Below are positions 18,748 through 28,430 of a stretch of DNA of 64,000 bases, in pieces. Source of the DNA: Acidobacteriota bacterium (GTDB lineage: Bacteria > Acidobacteriota > Blastocatellia > Pyrinomonadales > Pyrinomonadaceae). The notes beneath the pieces are model-generated. The model ran no database searches. It was not told the DNA's origin and saw only the letters and a program-made list of their open reading frames with translations. A program made the translations under genes and the position numbers. Each line of letters starts with the position of its first letter. The first letter of the stretch is position 1. The stretch lies in assembly GCA_025463135.1 (NCBI GenBank), contig JAOAPY010000036.1, positions 1 to 64,000 of the forward strand, given 5' to 3'.

Positions 18748-21700
18748 ATGAAAACACTTACGTTCCTCGTTCGTCAGTCGTCACTGACGTTGTGCGTTGT
18801 TCTTTTTTCAGTGTTGGCCACGACGGCTCAAACACTCACCTTCAATTACCAGGGCAAACTACCCGATGAATACAATCAACCAACCGGGTCCTTTGATTTT
18901 CAGTTCAACTTGTACGACGAAGTCAACGGCACAAACGCGCCACTTAATGCCACACCAATTGTTCTTGAGGACGTGGCAGTAATAAACGGCATGTTTAGTG
19001 TATCGCTCAACTTTGGCAGTCTCTTCAGCAACGGCGCTGATCGCTACCTGGAAATCGGAGTACGACCCGGCGACAGCACCGGAGCCTTCACCACGCTGGA
19101 CCCGCGGAAGCAAGTCACTTCGGCTCCATACACTATTCGCAGTTTATCTGCTGCGACTGCGGACGCTGCCACCAACGCTGAAAACTTAGGCGGGACTTCT
19201 TCCAGCGACTTTGTGCAGACAACGGATCCGCGGTTGACGGATCCACGACTGCCGATTCCGGGCAGCAACGACTACATTCAAAACACGACCAGTGTGCAGT
19301 CTGCTGCGAACTTCAACATCGACGGCACCGGTACCGCGAACGTGCTCAATGCTTTGACGCAATTCAACATCGGCGGTAATCGCGCTCTGAGCGTTGCTGG
19401 CGAAGGAAATATTTTTGCCGGCCTCGATAGTGGCCACAGCAATACGAATGGTAACAATAACTCATTTTTTGGGTCCGGTGCAGGTCAAACCAATAATACC
19501 GGATTCCGCAACTCGTTTTTCGGGTCAGGGGCGGGCTCCAGCACTGGAACAGGACACAACAACGTGTTTCTTGGAGGAAGCGCAGGGGCGACGAATACGA
19601 GCGGAAGCTTCAATGTGTTCATCGGTGAAAGTGCTTTCGTCAATAACACCGGATTCAATTTCGCGGGTACCAGTAGTTATAACACTTTCGTGGGCGCCAT
19701 TTCGCAGGTCACACCCGGGAATGCTCTCTTCTTCGCCAGCGCCATTGGTGCGCGCTCCGTAGCCACCGCGAGCGATACGATAGTCCTGGGAAAAATTGCC
19801 GGCGTCTATGACGGTGTCTCACGGCCGGCTGACACGGTGCAAATTCCCGGATCCTTACAAGTCACAGGATCGGTTACTGCTAGCAACTTCAATGGTGCAG
19901 CGTTAACGAACATCAACGCCTCCAATATCACCACCGGCACTCTCGACAACGCTCGACTTAACGTCATACCGATCAGCAAAGGCGGCACGGGATTAACATC
20001 GGTAGGCGCCAACGGAAGTTTCCTGCGCAGCAACGGTACAGCCTTTACGAGTTCTGCTTTGCAAGTAGGGGACGTGCCCGATTTGAGCGCGAGCTACATT
20101 CGCAATCAAACAGGCTCGGCCCAAAGCGGCGGTTTCAATCTTTCGGGCAACGGCACGGCCACTGTGTTCAATGCGACGACCCAATTCAACATCGCCGGCA
20201 CTCGTGTTCTGAGCGTCTCAGGAACCAACAATACTTTTACGGGCGTTAATGCCGGCACTGCTAACGTCACCGGAGCGGACAACGCTTTCTTTGGTTCAGA
20301 CGCTGGTAGAGTCAACACGTCGGGTACTGACAATGCCTTTTTTGGAGTGCAATCCGGCCGCCAGAATACTTCTGGTGGGAACAACTCATTCTTTGGCGTG
20401 AATACGGGTTACGGTAATACGTCCGGACACAGCAACTCGTTTGTCGGTATGCAGGCGGGCCAGAGCAATACAGCCGGTCACAATAACTCCCTCTTCGGCT
20501 ATATTGCGGGTATCAATAACGCAACCGGCAACTTCAATTCAGTCTTTGGTTCCAACGCCAATGTTGGTTCAGACAATCTCTCCTATGCTGGAGCAATCGG
20601 CTCAGGAGCTCTTGTGAATGCGAGCGACACGATTGTTTTAGGGAAGGTTGCGGGAATATATGACGGCGTATCACGATCGGCGGACACGGTACAGGTTCCG
20701 GGCAACTTGAACGTCGTGGGAACAATTTCCGGCAACATTGATGGAGCAAACCTAACTAATCTGAATGCCTCAAACATAACGACTGGAACGCTTGCGGATA
20801 GCCGCCTCTCTTCAAATATCGCGACACTTTCCGGGGCGCAAACCTTTACGGGCGCCAAGACCTTTGCAAACGGCATCAATGGCGACGGCTCAGGCTTAAC
20901 CGGACTAAACGCCAACAACATCACCAGCGGAACTCTCGACAACGCTCGGCTTGGAATAGTGGGAGTCGCCAATGGCGGAACAGGCTTAACGACAGTTGGA
21001 GCAAGTGGAAATTTCCTGCGCAGCAATGGCGCGGGTTTTACGAGTTCAGCACTGGCGGCCACAGATATTCCGGCCGGCAACACAAACTACATTCAAAACA
21101 CCACGACGCCGCAAACCGGAGCCAACTTCAATGTTTCGGGCAATGGTGTCGTGGGAGGCGATCTTTCGGTAAGTGGGTCACTCAACGCGAGTGGTTCCGG
21201 CTTAACCAATCTCAATGCCGCGAACCTGACAAGTGGGACGCTCGATAACGCGAGGCTGGGTTCGATTCCGACGGCGAACATTGCCGACAGCGCTATCACG
21301 GCGCCGAAGATAGGGGGCTCAGCGGTAACGACCACGAAAATTGCCGACTCAGCCGTGACGGCGGCGAAGATTGCCAGCAACGAAGTGGTCAAGAACCTGA
21401 ACGGGCTGACGGATAACGTGACGTTAGCGGCGGGCGATAATGTGACAATCACGCCAGCGGGTAACACTCTGACGATTGCGACCAACGGCGGCAACTTCAT
21501 TCAAAACTCAACCACTCAACAACCTGGCAGTAACTTCAACATTACGGGCAACGGCTTGGCCGCGAACCTGACCGCCAGCGGCGCGTTATCGGGAAGCGTT
21601 GTCAATACCGCGACGTACTTCAACATCGATGGAAATAGGGTCTTGTCGCAACTCGGCAGCAACAATATTTTTGTCGGCTATCAAGCCGGCTTGAACAACA

Positions 21701-23031
21701 CCACCGGCGACCGAAATGCGTTCTTTGGGATCACAGCGGGCAGAAACAACATCTTAGGACATACCAATTCCTTTGTTGGCTTCCAGGCGGGATACAACAA
21801 TACGAGTAACTCAAACGCGTTTTATGGAGCCTACACTGGCTTAGCCAATACTGAAGGCTACTACAATGCTTTCTTTGGCACGAGCGCGGGTTACAGCAAC
21901 ACGACTGCCGGTAACAACTCTTTTTTCGGCACAAACGCAGGCTTTACCAACACGACGGGTTACGGAAATTTATTTCTCGGCTCCTTCACTGGTTATTACA
22001 CCACAACGGGCTACAACAACTCGTTTGTCGGCACAAACTCCGGCCTGGCAAATACGACCGGAATTGCCAACACCCTGCTCGGGGCGAACTCTAATGTCGC
22101 CGCCAATAACCTTTACTTTGCTACCGCTATTGGCTCCGAAGCAACGGTCAGCACGAGCAACACGATTGTATTAGGACGCACCGCGGGGCAAGATACTGTT
22201 CAGATTCCGGGCAGCGTCGGGATTGGCACCTCAACTCCTAACGCCCAACTCCACATCATGACTCCCAGCACCTCGGGAGACGCGCTAAGGCTACAGCGGA
22301 ACGTTAATACTAACGGCTGGGGCGTGGCCCAGTACTTCGGTCTGAAAAATAGCAGTAGCGGTGCAACTGACTATGCCGCCATCACTGGGTCAATCATGAA
22401 CAATACTGCCGGCTCCGAGAGCGGCGCGATGGCGTTTTATACACGTAACGCTGGGACGCTGACTGAGCAGGCGAGGTTGGACAACAACGGTAACCTTGGC
22501 ATTGGCACGACTTCACCTACAGCCAAACTTCATGTTGCCGGAACCACCACGGTTGACGGAATTCTAAAACTGAACGCGCTCGGTACTGCGGGTGGGAGTA
22601 GTCTCTGCCGCAATTCATCCAATCAAGTCGCGGCCTGCTCGTCCAGCTTACGTTACAAAACAAACGTCGCTCCGTTCACATTTGGCTTGAGTCTGGTGCG
22701 ACGCCTGCGCCCGATTCGGTTCGCGTGGAAAGACGGCGGCATGAAGGATCTCGGATTTGGCGCCGAGGACGTCGCTGGTGTTGAACCCTTGCTCGTGACC
22801 TACAACGCGAGCGGCCAGGTCGAAGGCGTCAAGTACGATCGCATCTCAGCGGTTCTGGTGAACGCCGTCAATGAACAACAAACGCAAATCGAGAAGCAAC
22901 AGACACGGCTGGAATTGCAACAAGCGCAGATAAAGGCGCAACAAGCACAAATCAATCAACAGCAGGTCCTAATCGACGGGTTGAAGAAAGTGCTTTGCCG
23001 CCAAAACTCCCGCGATCCCGTTTGTCAGTAG
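18748..23031 (+). CDS. Giant secreted fibre protein with C-terminal S74 intramolecular chaperone domain
   Basis: This 1427-residue repetitive surface or secreted protein begins with a signal peptide (about 1-28). A beta-rich N-terminal domain ([21 protein letters not shown]) follows. Then come three long modules, each with YIQNxT-type and xxFNIxGNR-type segments. They lead into many short NNSFFGxxAGxxNTTG repeats like trimeric adhesin (YadA-head) or tail-fibre shafts, and linkers with [11 protein letters not shown]. Near 1299-1304 the motif SSLRYK places Ser and Lys five residues apart, as in the self-cleaving S74 chaperone of endosialidase tail spikes. The domain continues with [14 protein letters not shown] and ends in a Gln-rich coiled coil. 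It likely trimerises and releases this end. No phage structural genes are near, so it looks like a cellular surface fibre. Confidence 0.85.
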   Translation: MKTLTFLVRQSSLTLCVVLFSVLATTAQTLTFNYQGKLPDEYNQPTGSFDFQFNLYDEVNGTNAPLNATPIVLEDVAVINGMFSVSLNFGSLFSNGADRYLEIGVRPGDSTGAFTTLDPRKQVTSAPYTIRSLSAATADAATNAENLGGTSSSDFVQTTDPRLTDPRLPIPGSNDYIQNTTSVQSAANFNIDGTGTANVLNALTQFNIGGNRALSVAGEGNIFAGLDSGHSNTNGNNNSFFGSGAGQTNNTGFRNSFFGSGAGSSTGTGHNNVFLGGSAGATNTSGSFNVFIGESAFVNNTGFNFAGTSSYNTFVGAISQVTPGNALFFASAIGARSVATASDTIVLGKIAGVYDGVSRPADTVQIPGSLQVTGSVTASNFNGAALTNINASNITTGTLDNARLNVIPISKGGTGLTSVGANGSFLRSNGTAFTSSALQVGDVPDLSASYIRNQTGSAQSGGFNLSGNGTATVFNATTQFNIAGTRVLSVSGTNNTFTGVNAGTANVTGADNAFFGSDAGRVNTSGTDNAFFGVQSGRQNTSGGNNSFFGVNTGYGNTSGHSNSFVGMQAGQSNTAGHNNSLFGYIAGINNATGNFNSVFGSNANVGSDNLSYAGAIGSGALVNASDTIVLGKVAGIYDGVSRSADTVQVPGNLNVVGTISGNIDGANLTNLNASNITTGTLADSRLSSNIATLSGAQTFTGAKTFANGINGDGSGLTGLNANNITSGTLDNARLGIVGVANGGTGLTTVGASGNFLRSNGAGFTSSALAATDIPAGNTNYIQNTTTPQTGANFNVSGNGVVGGDLSVSGSLNASGSGLTNLNAANLTSGTLDNARLGSIPTANIADSAITAPKIGGSAVTTTKIADSAVTAAKIASNEVVKNLNGLTDNVTLAAGDNVTITPAGNTLTIATNGGNFIQNSTTQQPGSNFNITGNGLAANLTASGALSGSVVNTATYFNIDGNRVLSQLGSNNIFVGYQAGLNNTTGDRNAFFGITAGRNNILGHTNSFVGFQAGYNNTSNSNAFYGAYTGLANTEGYYNAFFGTSAGYSNTTAGNNSFFGTNAGFTNTTGYGNLFLGSFTGYYTTTGYNNSFVGTNSGLANTTGIANTLLGANSNVAANNLYFATAIGSEATVSTSNTIVLGRTAGQDTVQIPGSVGIGTSTPNAQLHIMTPSTSGDALRLQRNVNTNGWGVAQYFGLKNSSSGATDYAAITGSIMNNTAGSESGAMAFYTRNAGTLTEQARLDNNGNLGIGTTSPTAKLHVAGTTTVDGILKLNALGTAGGSSLCRNSSNQVAACSSSLRYKTNVAPFTFGLSLVRRLRPIRFAWKDGGMKDLGFGAEDVAGVEPLLVTYNASGQVEGVKYDRISAVLVNAVNEQQTQIEKQQTRLELQQAQIKAQQAQINQQQVLIDGLKKVLCRQNSRDPVCQ

Positions 23032-23119
23032 AGCAAAGCAAAGAGCAAACGGCGAAGAGCGAGGGGCAAAGGGCGAAGGGGACCAACTCTTCGCTCTTTG
23101 CTCTTTGCCCTTTGCCCCG
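23032..23119. repeat. Low-complexity inverted repeat of GAGCAAAG/GGGCAAAGG units
   Basis: The left half is purine-rich (units such as GCAAAGAGC, GAAGAGCGAG, GGGGCAAAGGGCGAAGGGG). The right half is its approximate reverse complement (CTTCGCTCTTTGCTC, TTTGCCCTTTGCCCC). It fills the whole space between the fibre gene and uvrB and could act as a terminator-like stem. A single left arm of the same kind lies at about 18456-18484, after protein C. Confidence 0.7.
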
Positions 23120-23138
23120 CTTACTATTCCTTACCACC

Positions 23139-25127
23139 ATGTCTTTCAAGTTAAAGTCGGATTACGAACCAAAAGGGGATCAACCGCAGGCAATCGACGC
23201 TTTAGTCCGAGGTCTCGAAGACGGGGCCAAGGACCAGGTGCTGCTCGGAATCACGGGTAGCGGCAAGACATTTACCATTGCCAGCGTGATTCAGAAAACC
23301 CAGCGGCCCACCCTGGTAATGGCCCACAATAAAACGCTGGCGGCGCAGTTGTATCAGGAATTCAAGAGCCTGTTTCCGGAAAACGCCGTTGAGTATTTTG
23401 TCTCGTACTACGATTACTATCAGCCAGAGGCGTACATGCCTTCGGCCGATTTGTATATTGAAAAAGAGGCCATTGTTAATGACGACATCGATCGCCTGCG
23501 CATGTCAGCTACGCGAGCGCTTTTCGAGCGGCGCGATGTCATCGTAGTTGCCAGCGTGTCGTGCATCTACGGTCTGGGCGATCCCGATGCGTACTATGGC
23601 ATGCTGCTTTTTCTCGAGCCGGGCGAGCGCCTGACGCGTGAGGCGCTGCTCCAAAGACTGGTTGAGTTGCAATACGAACGCGCCGATGTTGATTTTAAGC
23701 GCGGGTCCTTTCGTGTCCGTGGTGATGTGGTGGACCTGTTCCCGAGTTATCAGGACAACGCCTATCGCATCGAACTGTGGGGCGACGAGATCGATTCCAT
23801 CTCCACTATCGATCCACTCCTCGGCGAAGTAATTCATAAACACACTGCGCGCGTGCCGATCTATCCCAAGACCCATTATGTGATGTCCAAAAACACCATC
23901 AAGCAGGCGATCAAATCCATCCGCGCCGAGCTTGAGTGGTGGGAACCAAAACTGATCGCTGAGGGCAAGCTGGTCGAAGCCCAGCGCCTGCATCAGCGGA
24001 CGATGTTTGATCTCGAGATGATCAAGGAGATGGGCTTTTGCCGCGGCATTGAAAACTACTCGCGGCACCTGACCGGGAAGAATCCCGGCGATCCGCCGCC
24101 GACTCTGCTCGATTACCTGCCGCGCGACACTATGATGGTGATTGATGAAGCTCATCAGACTGTGCCGCAGGTGCGCGGAATGTTTGAGGGGGACCAGTCG
24201 CGCAAACGGACGCTCGTAGAGTACGGTTTCCGCTTGCCGTCGGCTCTCGACAATCGGCCGCTCAATTTTCGCGAGTTCGAGGAGCGCATTGGCCAGACTG
24301 TTTATGTCTCTGCCACGCCCGGACCTTATGAATTGACAAAGGTGAGCGGCGAAGTTGTTGAACAAATTATTCGACCCACCGGGTTAATGGATCCCGAAGT
24401 CGAAGTGCTGCCTGTCAAAGGACAGATCGATCACCTGTTGGAAGAATGCCGCCTGCGCGCCGAACGCAAGGAGCGCGTCCTGGTGACGACCCTGACCAAG
24501 CGAATGTCCGAAGATCTGACTGAGTATTTCACTGAAGTTGGGGTGCGCGTTCGCTACCTTCATTCGGATATTGTGACCCTCGACCGCATCAAGATTCTGC
24601 GCGATCTGCGACGTGGAGAATTCGACGTGCTGGTGGGAATCAATCTGCTGCGCGAAGGGTTGGACCTGCCCGAAGTTTCATTGGTCGCGATTCTCGATGC
24701 TGACAAGGAAGGCTTCCTGCGTTCTGAATCTTCCCTGATTCAAACCATCGGCCGGGCGGCCCGAAACTCGAGAGGCAAGGCAATTCTGTACGCCGATCGA
24801 GTTACCGATTCCATGAAACGGGCGATCGGTGAAACGCGCCGGCGCCGGTCCGTGCAGGAAGCCTACAACCTCGAACATGGCATCACGCCGCAGACAATCA
24901 TCAAGCCGATTGAAGCGACACTAGTCACTGCTTACGAAGCAGACTATTTCAAGGTGCCCCTCGATCTCGACGAATACGAAGAATATTCGGCGGAGAAAAT
25001 CGGCCAGACTATCGATCAGCTGGACAGAGATATGCGCGAGGCAGCGAAGCGATTTGAGTTTGAGAAAGCCGCCGAGCTGCGCGATCGAATCAAGTATCTG
25101 CGCGAGAGGGAATTGCAGCTGAGTTGA
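23139..25127 (+). CDS. uvrB: UvrABC excinuclease subunit B
   Basis: This 662-residue DNA-repair helicase verifies damage and positions UvrC for dual incision. The start [19 protein letters not shown] is typical. Walker A (GITGSGKT), the beta-hairpin region ([20 protein letters not shown]), the DEAH-like box ([13 protein letters not shown]), motif VI (QTIGRAARN) and the C-terminal UVR helix ([18 protein letters not shown]) are all visible. An in-frame extension back to 22995 only reads through the low-complexity inverted repeat, so I start at 23139. No clear Shine-Dalgarno precedes this ATG. Confidence 0.97.
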   Translation: MSFKLKSDYEPKGDQPQAIDALVRGLEDGAKDQVLLGITGSGKTFTIASVIQKTQRPTLVMAHNKTLAAQLYQEFKSLFPENAVEYFVSYYDYYQPEAYMPSADLYIEKEAIVNDDIDRLRMSATRALFERRDVIVVASVSCIYGLGDPDAYYGMLLFLEPGERLTREALLQRLVELQYERADVDFKRGSFRVRGDVVDLFPSYQDNAYRIELWGDEIDSISTIDPLLGEVIHKHTARVPIYPKTHYVMSKNTIKQAIKSIRAELEWWEPKLIAEGKLVEAQRLHQRTMFDLEMIKEMGFCRGIENYSRHLTGKNPGDPPPTLLDYLPRDTMMVIDEAHQTVPQVRGMFEGDQSRKRTLVEYGFRLPSALDNRPLNFREFEERIGQTVYVSATPGPYELTKVSGEVVEQIIRPTGLMDPEVEVLPVKGQIDHLLEECRLRAERKERVLVTTLTKRMSEDLTEYFTEVGVRVRYLHSDIVTLDRIKILRDLRRGEFDVLVGINLLREGLDLPEVSLVAILDADKEGFLRSESSLIQTIGRAARNSRGKAILYADRVTDSMKRAIGETRRRRSVQEAYNLEHGITPQTIIKPIEATLVTAYEADYFKVPLDLDEYEEYSAEKIGQTIDQLDRDMREAAKRFEFEKAAELRDRIKYLRERELQLS

Positions 25128-25137
25128 AGGCGACCGT

Positions 25138-25293
25138 CTCATTCTCACCCAGTTTCAACCGGGTGATTAGCGTGCTATATGACGCGAAAACGTTTCAACG
25201 GTTTACCTCTTAGTTGTGAAGGTCACAATTGAGAAACCGTTGAAACTGTTATTACTAGTGTCGATGGATCCGCTACACCCGGGTGTGAATGAG
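25138..25293. repeat. Triple-nested inverted repeat between uvrB and the FAD oxidase
   Basis: The outer arms are CTCATTCTCACCC (25138-25150) and GGGTGTGAATGAG (25281-25293), with one mismatch. The middle arms GTTTCAACGGTTT (25192-25204) and AAACCGTTGAAAC (25234-25246) match perfectly. The centre is TTGTGA-AGG-TCACAA (25214-25228). The whole 156-base element could fold as a single large cruciform. Two differently built nested elements sit in the next two intergenic gaps. Confidence 0.75.
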
Positions 25294-25321
25294 AGGAGTT
25301 GCAAGCTGATTTCACGATAGC

Positions 25322-26818
25322 ATGCTCATCCAAACTCAACCGGACCAGATCCAATCTTTCCTTTCCGATTCCAGCTACGTGCAGGGCGGCCACGCTGAGC
25401 GTGTAGTCTTTCCCAAGGACGCGAAAGAAGCCGCGGAAGTTTTGGAGGCGGCGACGCGAGAACATAATCCAGTGACCGTCTCTGGCGCCGGAACGGGCAC
25501 CGTCGGCGGGCGCGTTCCTTTCGGCGGCATCATTCTGGCCACCGATAAACTGGATCACATCAAGCGCATTGTTCGAGAAGATGCAGGCGGCCTGGCTGTC
25601 GCCGAAGCAGGCGTGATTCTAAGCGATCTACAGCAGGCTGTTAACTCTGAAGGCTTGCTTTACCCGCCTGATCCAACCGAACGCGGTTGCTTTCTCGGGG
25701 GCAATGTGGCGACCAACGCCTCAGGCTCACGCACTTTCAAATATGGGCCCACGCGGAATTACGTGCAGCGGCTGACGATTGCATTGGCCGGCGGTGACGT
25801 TATTGATCTTCATCGAGGGGAACTTTTCGCCGCGGCTGATGGTCGCATAAGAATTCCACTTTCCAACGGTCGAGAAATTGAAGCGCAGTTGCCATCATAT
25901 TCAATGCCGCGGCTTCGCAAACACGCGTCGGGCTATTTCGTAGCTCCGGGAATGGACATCATAGATTTATTTATCGGCAGTGAAGGAACGCTGGGCGTGG
26001 TAATCGAAGTTGAAGTGAAGCTGTTACCAAAGCCTGAGGGACTCTTAAGCGGAGTTGTGTTTTTTGCGTCCGAAGAAAAATTGCTGACGTTCGTCAGTGA
26101 GGCACGTGAGCGGTCCCTTCATTCGCGGCAAACGAGCGTGGCGGAGGATATTGATGCGCGCGCCCTGGAATTTTTTGATAGCCAGTCACTCGGCTTTCTG
26201 CGGCAACGCTACGAGACGATTCCGTCAGCCGCAGTCGGAGCGATTTTTTTTGAGCAGGAGACAACGCCCGCAAGAGAAGAGGCGCTAATGAATGGATGGT
26301 TGTCGTTGCTTGAAGAGCATGACGCGCTCGCTGAGCTGTCATGGTTTGCCACGAACGAACCGGATCAGGCCAGGCTACGCGAATTTCGGCACCAGCTTCC
26401 CGTACTGATGAATGAATGGTTCGCGCGCCATAACCAACGTAAAGTTTCGACCGACATGTCAGTTCCGGATAAGGAGTTTTCCGGAATGCTCCGATTTTAC
26501 GAGGAGACTCTGCAAGCCGATGAGCTGCGCTACACCATCTTCGGGCATATTGGCGACAACCATGTTCATGTAAATATTCTGCCGCGGAATGATGATGAAG
26601 GCGCAAGGGCCCGCGAAATTTACGTGCAGTTCCTGAAGCGCGCGGCTGCCGTGGGCGGCACTCTTTCAGCGGAACATGGAGTCGGAAAATTGAAACGCGA
26701 ATACCTGCAAATTTTCCATAGCGAGCAACATCTGCGCGAGATGGCGGCGTTGAAACGCGCATTCGATCCTGCGGGAATATTAGGGCGCGGGAATATTTTT
26801 GCCGAAGAATATTTGTAA
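25322..26818 (+). CDS. FAD-linked oxidase (GlcD / D-lactate dehydrogenase type)
   Basis: The 498-residue flavoprotein belongs to the VAO/PCMH family. The N-terminal FAD-binding part shows VSGAGTGTVGGRVPFGG, LYPPDPTERGCFLGGNVATNASGSRTFKYGPTRNYV and FIGSEGTLGVV. The C-terminal FAD-oxidase domain carries the metal-site region YTIFGHIGDNHVHVNILP and SAEHGVGKLKREYL. Such enzymes oxidise 2-hydroxy acids (glycolate, D-lactate) to keto acids. Here the exact substrate cannot be read, and no glcE/glcF partners are adjacent. It is transcribed alone between two nested inverted repeats. Confidence 0.88.
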   Translation: MLIQTQPDQIQSFLSDSSYVQGGHAERVVFPKDAKEAAEVLEAATREHNPVTVSGAGTGTVGGRVPFGGIILATDKLDHIKRIVREDAGGLAVAEAGVILSDLQQAVNSEGLLYPPDPTERGCFLGGNVATNASGSRTFKYGPTRNYVQRLTIALAGGDVIDLHRGELFAAADGRIRIPLSNGREIEAQLPSYSMPRLRKHASGYFVAPGMDIIDLFIGSEGTLGVVIEVEVKLLPKPEGLLSGVVFFASEEKLLTFVSEARERSLHSRQTSVAEDIDARALEFFDSQSLGFLRQRYETIPSAAVGAIFFEQETTPAREEALMNGWLSLLEEHDALAELSWFATNEPDQARLREFRHQLPVLMNEWFARHNQRKVSTDMSVPDKEFSGMLRFYEETLQADELRYTIFGHIGDNHVHVNILPRNDDEGARAREIYVQFLKRAAAVGGTLSAEHGVGKLKREYLQIFHSEQHLREMAALKRAFDPAGILGRGNIFAEEYL

Positions 26819-26819
26819 G

Positions 26820-26928
26820 CTACAGGTGTTTAGAATACCGCCTTCCAGGCGGGTTTTCGATTTATCCGAAACCAGCTTAATTTTCAGCGCAAAAACCCGA
26901 CTGAAGTAGACAGCCTAAGCGCCTGTAG
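26820..26928. repeat. Nested inverted repeat between the FAD oxidase and aroC
   Basis: The outer arms CTACAGGTGTTTAG (26820-26833) and CTAAGCGCCTGTAG (26915-26928) pair at 12 of 14 positions, the rest being G-T. Inside are CGGGTTTT (26850-26857) with AAAACCCG (26892-26899) and a local CCGCC/GGCGG hairpin (26838-26852). It starts right at the FAD-oxidase stop codon. Confidence 0.65.
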
Positions 26929-26981
26929 GGCATCTCTGATTTGTCCTTCCCACAGATCAAATCTACAATCGTTATACCCTG

Positions 26982-28151
26982 ATGCTTCGTTTCACTACAG
27001 CCGGAGAGTCACACGGCCGCGCCCTGGTCGCGATTGTTGAAGGTCTGCCCGCAGGTGTGCCTGTGGATATAGACCAGATAAATCACGAATTGAAGCGCCG
27101 CCAGTGGGGCTATGGCCGCGGCGGCCGGATGAAGATCGAGCAGGACGAGGTCCAGATTCTGAGCGGTGTGCGCCATGGATTAACACTCGGTTCGCCGCTG
27201 GCCCTGATGATTGATAACAAAGACTGGGCCAACTGGACCGAGGTGATGGCGACCGAAGCGCGCGACCTGGAACCCGAGAAGTCGCGCCGGGTAAAGCGCC
27301 CTCGCCCCGGCCATGCAGATCTTGCCGGAGGATTGAAGTTCGGCGCGCGCGATCTGCGCAACATACTCGAACGCGCATCGGCCCGCGAAACCGCGGCGCG
27401 GGTCGCGTGCGGCGCGCTGGCCAAACAGTTGTTGACGCAATTCGGCGCCGAGATTCGCAGCCACGTGATCCAACTCGGCGGCCTGCCGGAAAAACCTCTG
27501 GAGCTTTCCTGGGAAGCAATCAGCGCCATTCGCGAAGATGCGCCGCTGCGGTGCGCCGATGAACTGGCGCAGCAAAGCATGATCGAGTTGATCGATCAGA
27601 AGCGTCACGAGGGTGATACGTTGGGTGGAATTTTTGAGGTAGTCGCTCGCGGACTTGTTCCCGGGCTTGGCTCGCATACTTCCTGGGACGGCAAACTGGA
27701 TGGGCGTCTCGCGCAGGCCGTAATGTCCATCCCTGCGGTCAAGGGTGTAGCGATCGGCGCCGGCGTGGAAGCGAGCAGCTTGCCAGGATCTGAGGTTCAT
27801 GACGAGATTGCCTACAACGCCGAAACTAAAGACTTTATTCGGGCGACGAATCGCGCGGGCGGACTCGAGGGTGGCATCACCAACGGCGAAGAACTGCGCA
27901 TCCGCGGCCATCTGAAACCGATCTCGACTCTGCGCCGGCCCCTGCGATCCGTTGACATCGACACTAAGCAGGAAGAAGCGGCGGCCTTCGAACGATCTGA
28001 TATCACCGTCGTGCCGGCAGCCGGAGTGATTGGCGAAGCGATGACCGCGCTGGTGCTGGGCTCGGCCCTGCGCGAGAAATTCGGCGGCGACAGTCTGGGT
28101 GAAATGAAACGGAACTTTGAAGGCTACCGGGAACAATTGCGCGGGTACTGA
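26982..28151 (+). CDS. aroC: Chorismate synthase
   Basis: The final shikimate-pathway enzyme removes phosphate from EPSP to give chorismate and needs reduced FMN. Length (389 residues) is normal. The start [21 protein letters not shown] is typical, as are [30 protein letters not shown] and the [15 protein letters not shown] signature. So are the late [16 protein letters not shown] and [11 protein letters not shown] segments. A second shikimate gene, aroDE, lies at 43111 and is not linked. No clear Shine-Dalgarno precedes the ATG. Confidence 0.97.
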   Translation: MLRFTTAGESHGRALVAIVEGLPAGVPVDIDQINHELKRRQWGYGRGGRMKIEQDEVQILSGVRHGLTLGSPLALMIDNKDWANWTEVMATEARDLEPEKSRRVKRPRPGHADLAGGLKFGARDLRNILERASARETAARVACGALAKQLLTQFGAEIRSHVIQLGGLPEKPLELSWEAISAIREDAPLRCADELAQQSMIELIDQKRHEGDTLGGIFEVVARGLVPGLGSHTSWDGKLDGRLAQAVMSIPAVKGVAIGAGVEASSLPGSEVHDEIAYNAETKDFIRATNRAGGLEGGITNGEELRIRGHLKPISTLRRPLRSVDIDTKQEEAAAFERSDITVVPAAGVIGEAMTALVLGSALREKFGGDSLGEMKRNFEGYREQLRGY

Positions 28152-28198
28152 TATTTAGGTCGGCGGGTAGCGGTGAGTAAACACCAAACGCGTTCGCC

Positions 28199-28383
28199 AA
28201 TTCCAGCCCCAGGCAAGACCCTGGGAAAAAGAGTTAAGTCTGATATAGGAAACACTAAAGGTGTTGGCAAAGGTCAGGAGAGAATTCATTCCGAAGCGTG
28301 CTACCAGGCTTTGGCAACCCTTTCACGGTTAATAAACCCGTTACGAATATCGTGCCCCCGGGGTGTTACCCTGGGCTGGAATT
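28199..28383. repeat. Nested inverted repeat between aroC and polA
   Basis: The outer arms AATTCCAGCCCCAGG (28199-28213) and CCTGGGCTGGAATT (28370-28383) pair with one bulge. The inner arms AAAGGTGTTGGCAAAG (28257-28272) and CTTTGGCAACCCTTT (28309-28323) pair imperfectly. It fills most of the 279-base gap; no gene is seen there. Confidence 0.65.
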
Positions 28384-28430
28384 AGCGAGCGCCCTGGGCG
28401 TTCCGACAGACTAAGAGCGACAGTTGTAAG

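Noticed and set aside
19400-22100. Regularly spaced repeats that could suggest a CRISPR array
   Set aside because: The repeats are degenerate and in frame, and encode NSFFGxxAGxxNTTG units of the fibre protein.
18748-23031. Tail-fibre similarity as evidence of a prophage
   Set aside because: No capsid, portal, terminase, tail or lysis genes are near, and the protein has a signal peptide.
22995-23138. N-terminal extension of UvrB by 48 residues
   Set aside because: The extension reads through a low-complexity inverted repeat and has no homology to Uvr[10 protein letters not shown] is the normal family start.
23505-24365. 286-residue frame antisense to uvrB
   Set aside because: Antisense shadow; no signal, no motif, wholly inside a verified gene.
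27180-28136. 318-residue frame antisense to aroC
   Set aside because: Antisense shadow within a verified gene.
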